Shown: one piece after another, positions 58,441 to 60,000 of the stretch
Layout of the letters: each line of letters starts with the position of its first letter
How positions within the stretch are numbered: position 1 is the first letter of the stretch
Assembly (NCBI GenBank): GCA_950295325.1
Contig: OX485807.1
Span: 18,263,666 to 18,323,665 of the forward strand
DNA length: 60,000 nucleotides
Source of the DNA: Polytrichum commune
Lineage: Eukaryota > Streptophyta > Polytrichopsida > Polytrichales > Polytrichaceae
Direction: 5' to 3'
Notes under the pieces: model-generated
Told to the model about the DNA's origin: nothing
The model's input: the letters and a program-made list of their open reading frames with translations, nothing else
The model's database searches: none
Program-made: the position numbers and the translations under genes

Positions 58441-60000
58441 TCTCAAGCTCTTGACTAACTTGTCAAGTTCCTTTTAGCGAGAGATTCCTCCAGAGCCGGA
58501 CCATAGTTTGTTTGCGTTGTAATTTTGAGCAAGGACGAACAATAATGATTTAGGGAACTATTCCGAAGTCATTGAACTGCATCAATTGTGTGTTTGGCAA
58601 TTTTATTGCAATTGATATATGTTTTCAGTGAAGGAAAGAAATATATAATTATTTATCTACTTTGTGGATGTTGAGCAAATTGTGTACGGAGTTTCTGTGG
58701 CAATTTCATTTTAGGCCGTAAACTAATTTTAATATTGTGTTGATATGTTTATTGGACGTTAAGGTATGCCATGGCAAGAGTCTGATTGTGTAAGAACCAT
58801 ACTTATTTATCTTGCGAGTGGATTAGTATGATAGACATAATGTCCATGACTATAGTTTATCAGAAGAGGCAAATGTGTAATTGAATGGATTACTTTATGC
58901 ACGGTGAGCGAGGAGCAAAATCAAATGAAGGTTATGGTCTGTATTGGATTAGTGTTAATTAAGTTGTGTTTAATAATATAATCTAGATTAAGATGTCATG
59001 AAATGATGACTCTTAGATGGATGTGGAATTTGTGTCTATTGTTGAAAAATAAAAATAATTCCGCGGAAGGTTTCTACAAATCAACATTGAATTCGGATAC
59101 AATTATAATAATCAATGAAATGAATCGTGGAATTACATACAAAGTTTGCTACCCCTATATTACATGCCATATATAATTTTAAAATATATGATATTTTTTC
59201 TACATATACATAACCATTGATAGTATCTTTTGTATACTTTTTTGAAAATTTTCGTCATCTTTATTTATTTTAGTAATTGTTTTAGTTCAATTTTGTGTCA
59301 TTCTAGTTAGAAATGGCATGTTTTATGAAAAAAACAAATCATCAAATTTAGTTACCACTTTTAACTATGTCATAGGTACTATGTATATCTACTCATGAAA
59401 AAAATTTGATAAAATTTTGACCCATTTTGGTGGTGCAACTTACCAAAATAAGATTTTTTTTGGCCGCACGTGGTGTTCAACTTGGCAATGGAGTGATCTA
59501 CCCGTGAATTATCGAGTGTTAATTAGTACCCACTTTTAAATGACATTTCCAGTGTAGGTAGTGGAATTAATGATATGAGTTATTCCCCTAAAACAAAAGG
59601 AATTTGATTACGATGGCGCACTAAAAGTACTAAGTTGGAGGAGCTTGCATGCAACGTTAACTCTTATTTGTGGTCCTGGTTTATTGTTGCTACTGAGGGG
59701 CATGTTGATTGCTTTGGCCAAGGCTAGATATAAGACTATTGTCGGACTGCATAACTAAGATTTTATTTAATTAAAAGAGACGGACTAACCTGAAAAGATT
59801 ACCACACTGCAATTTCAAATTACATTAAATGACGTTAATTAATGAAAGATTATTGACTACGCCGAAGTGCCCTTGACTTCGGTAAAGAGACAAAAATAGG
59901 TTACTTTACGCAAGACAATTGACTATGGATGTGCCTATGCTTGTGCACCGCATTTGGTCCAAATAAAATGAACTCACTGCCAGATGATTGTCTGGGAAAT
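58441..60000. other. AT-rich spacer
   Basis: Apart from the solo terminus at 59461 nothing is recognised. Confidence 0.5.
59461..59515. repeat. Solo terminus related to the 11.5-kb TIR element
   Basis: GGCCGCACGTGGTG followed by GAGTGATCTACCCGTG matches the right TIR at 13616-13660. No partner terminus was found in the last 2 kb. Confidence 0.5.

Overview
This window looks like nuclear DNA of a green plant or streptophyte alga. The evidence is a spliced plant-type CDC20 gene, a spliced ubiquitin-L40 fusion gene, a protein with a plastid-transit-like N-terminus, AT-rich intergenic DNA, many short-TIR elements, and decayed Copia, LINE and SWIM-domain transposon relics. I cannot name the species. 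No prokaryotic operons, CRISPR arrays, rRNA genes or confident tRNA genes are visible.

Layout. 0-8 kb: repeats and decayed coding pieces, namely a minus-strand relic at 2-3.2 kb, a LINE endonuclease relic at 3.5-4.6 kb, and a 222-bp tandem repeat at 7.3-8.0 kb. 8.06-9.07 kb: a clean first coding exon of a plus-strand plastid-type protein; its later exons were not found. 11.5-15.5 kb: two TIR-bounded elements carry paralogous short ORFs with a shared domain. 15.9-19.4 kb: a divergent ubiquitin-L40 gene on the plus strand, flanked by an orphan plus-strand coding exon and an orphan minus-strand terminal exon. 20.7-24.5 kb: an intact eight-exon CDC20 gene on the minus strand with C-box, MIM, KEN, WD40 and IR-tail motifs; its first intron appears to be GC-AG. 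25.4-27.4 kb: pieces of a further minus-strand gene, one exon of which is tandemly duplicated.

27.4-60 kb is mainly accessory DNA. It holds MITE-like elements, a tandemly amplified MITE, a LINE 3' relic, a young poly(A) retroposon with a perfect 12-bp target-site duplication, and a Copia relic interrupted by a CACTA-ended MITE and a GGGTGGGCATG minisatellite. It also holds ~200-bp and ~157-bp satellite-like arrays (43-49 kb), a second LINE fragment at 50.5 kb, a SWIM-domain transposase relic at 52.4-53.8 kb, and a long decayed minus-strand coding region at 55.9-58.4 kb.

CDC20 activates the APC/C ubiquitin ligase and the neighbouring gene encodes a ubiquitin variant. I treat this proximity as coincidence unless it is conserved elsewhere. 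The most unusual items are the ubiquitin-L40 protein with altered chain-forming lysines and a lengthened junction, and the TIR elements carrying a shared reader-like domain.
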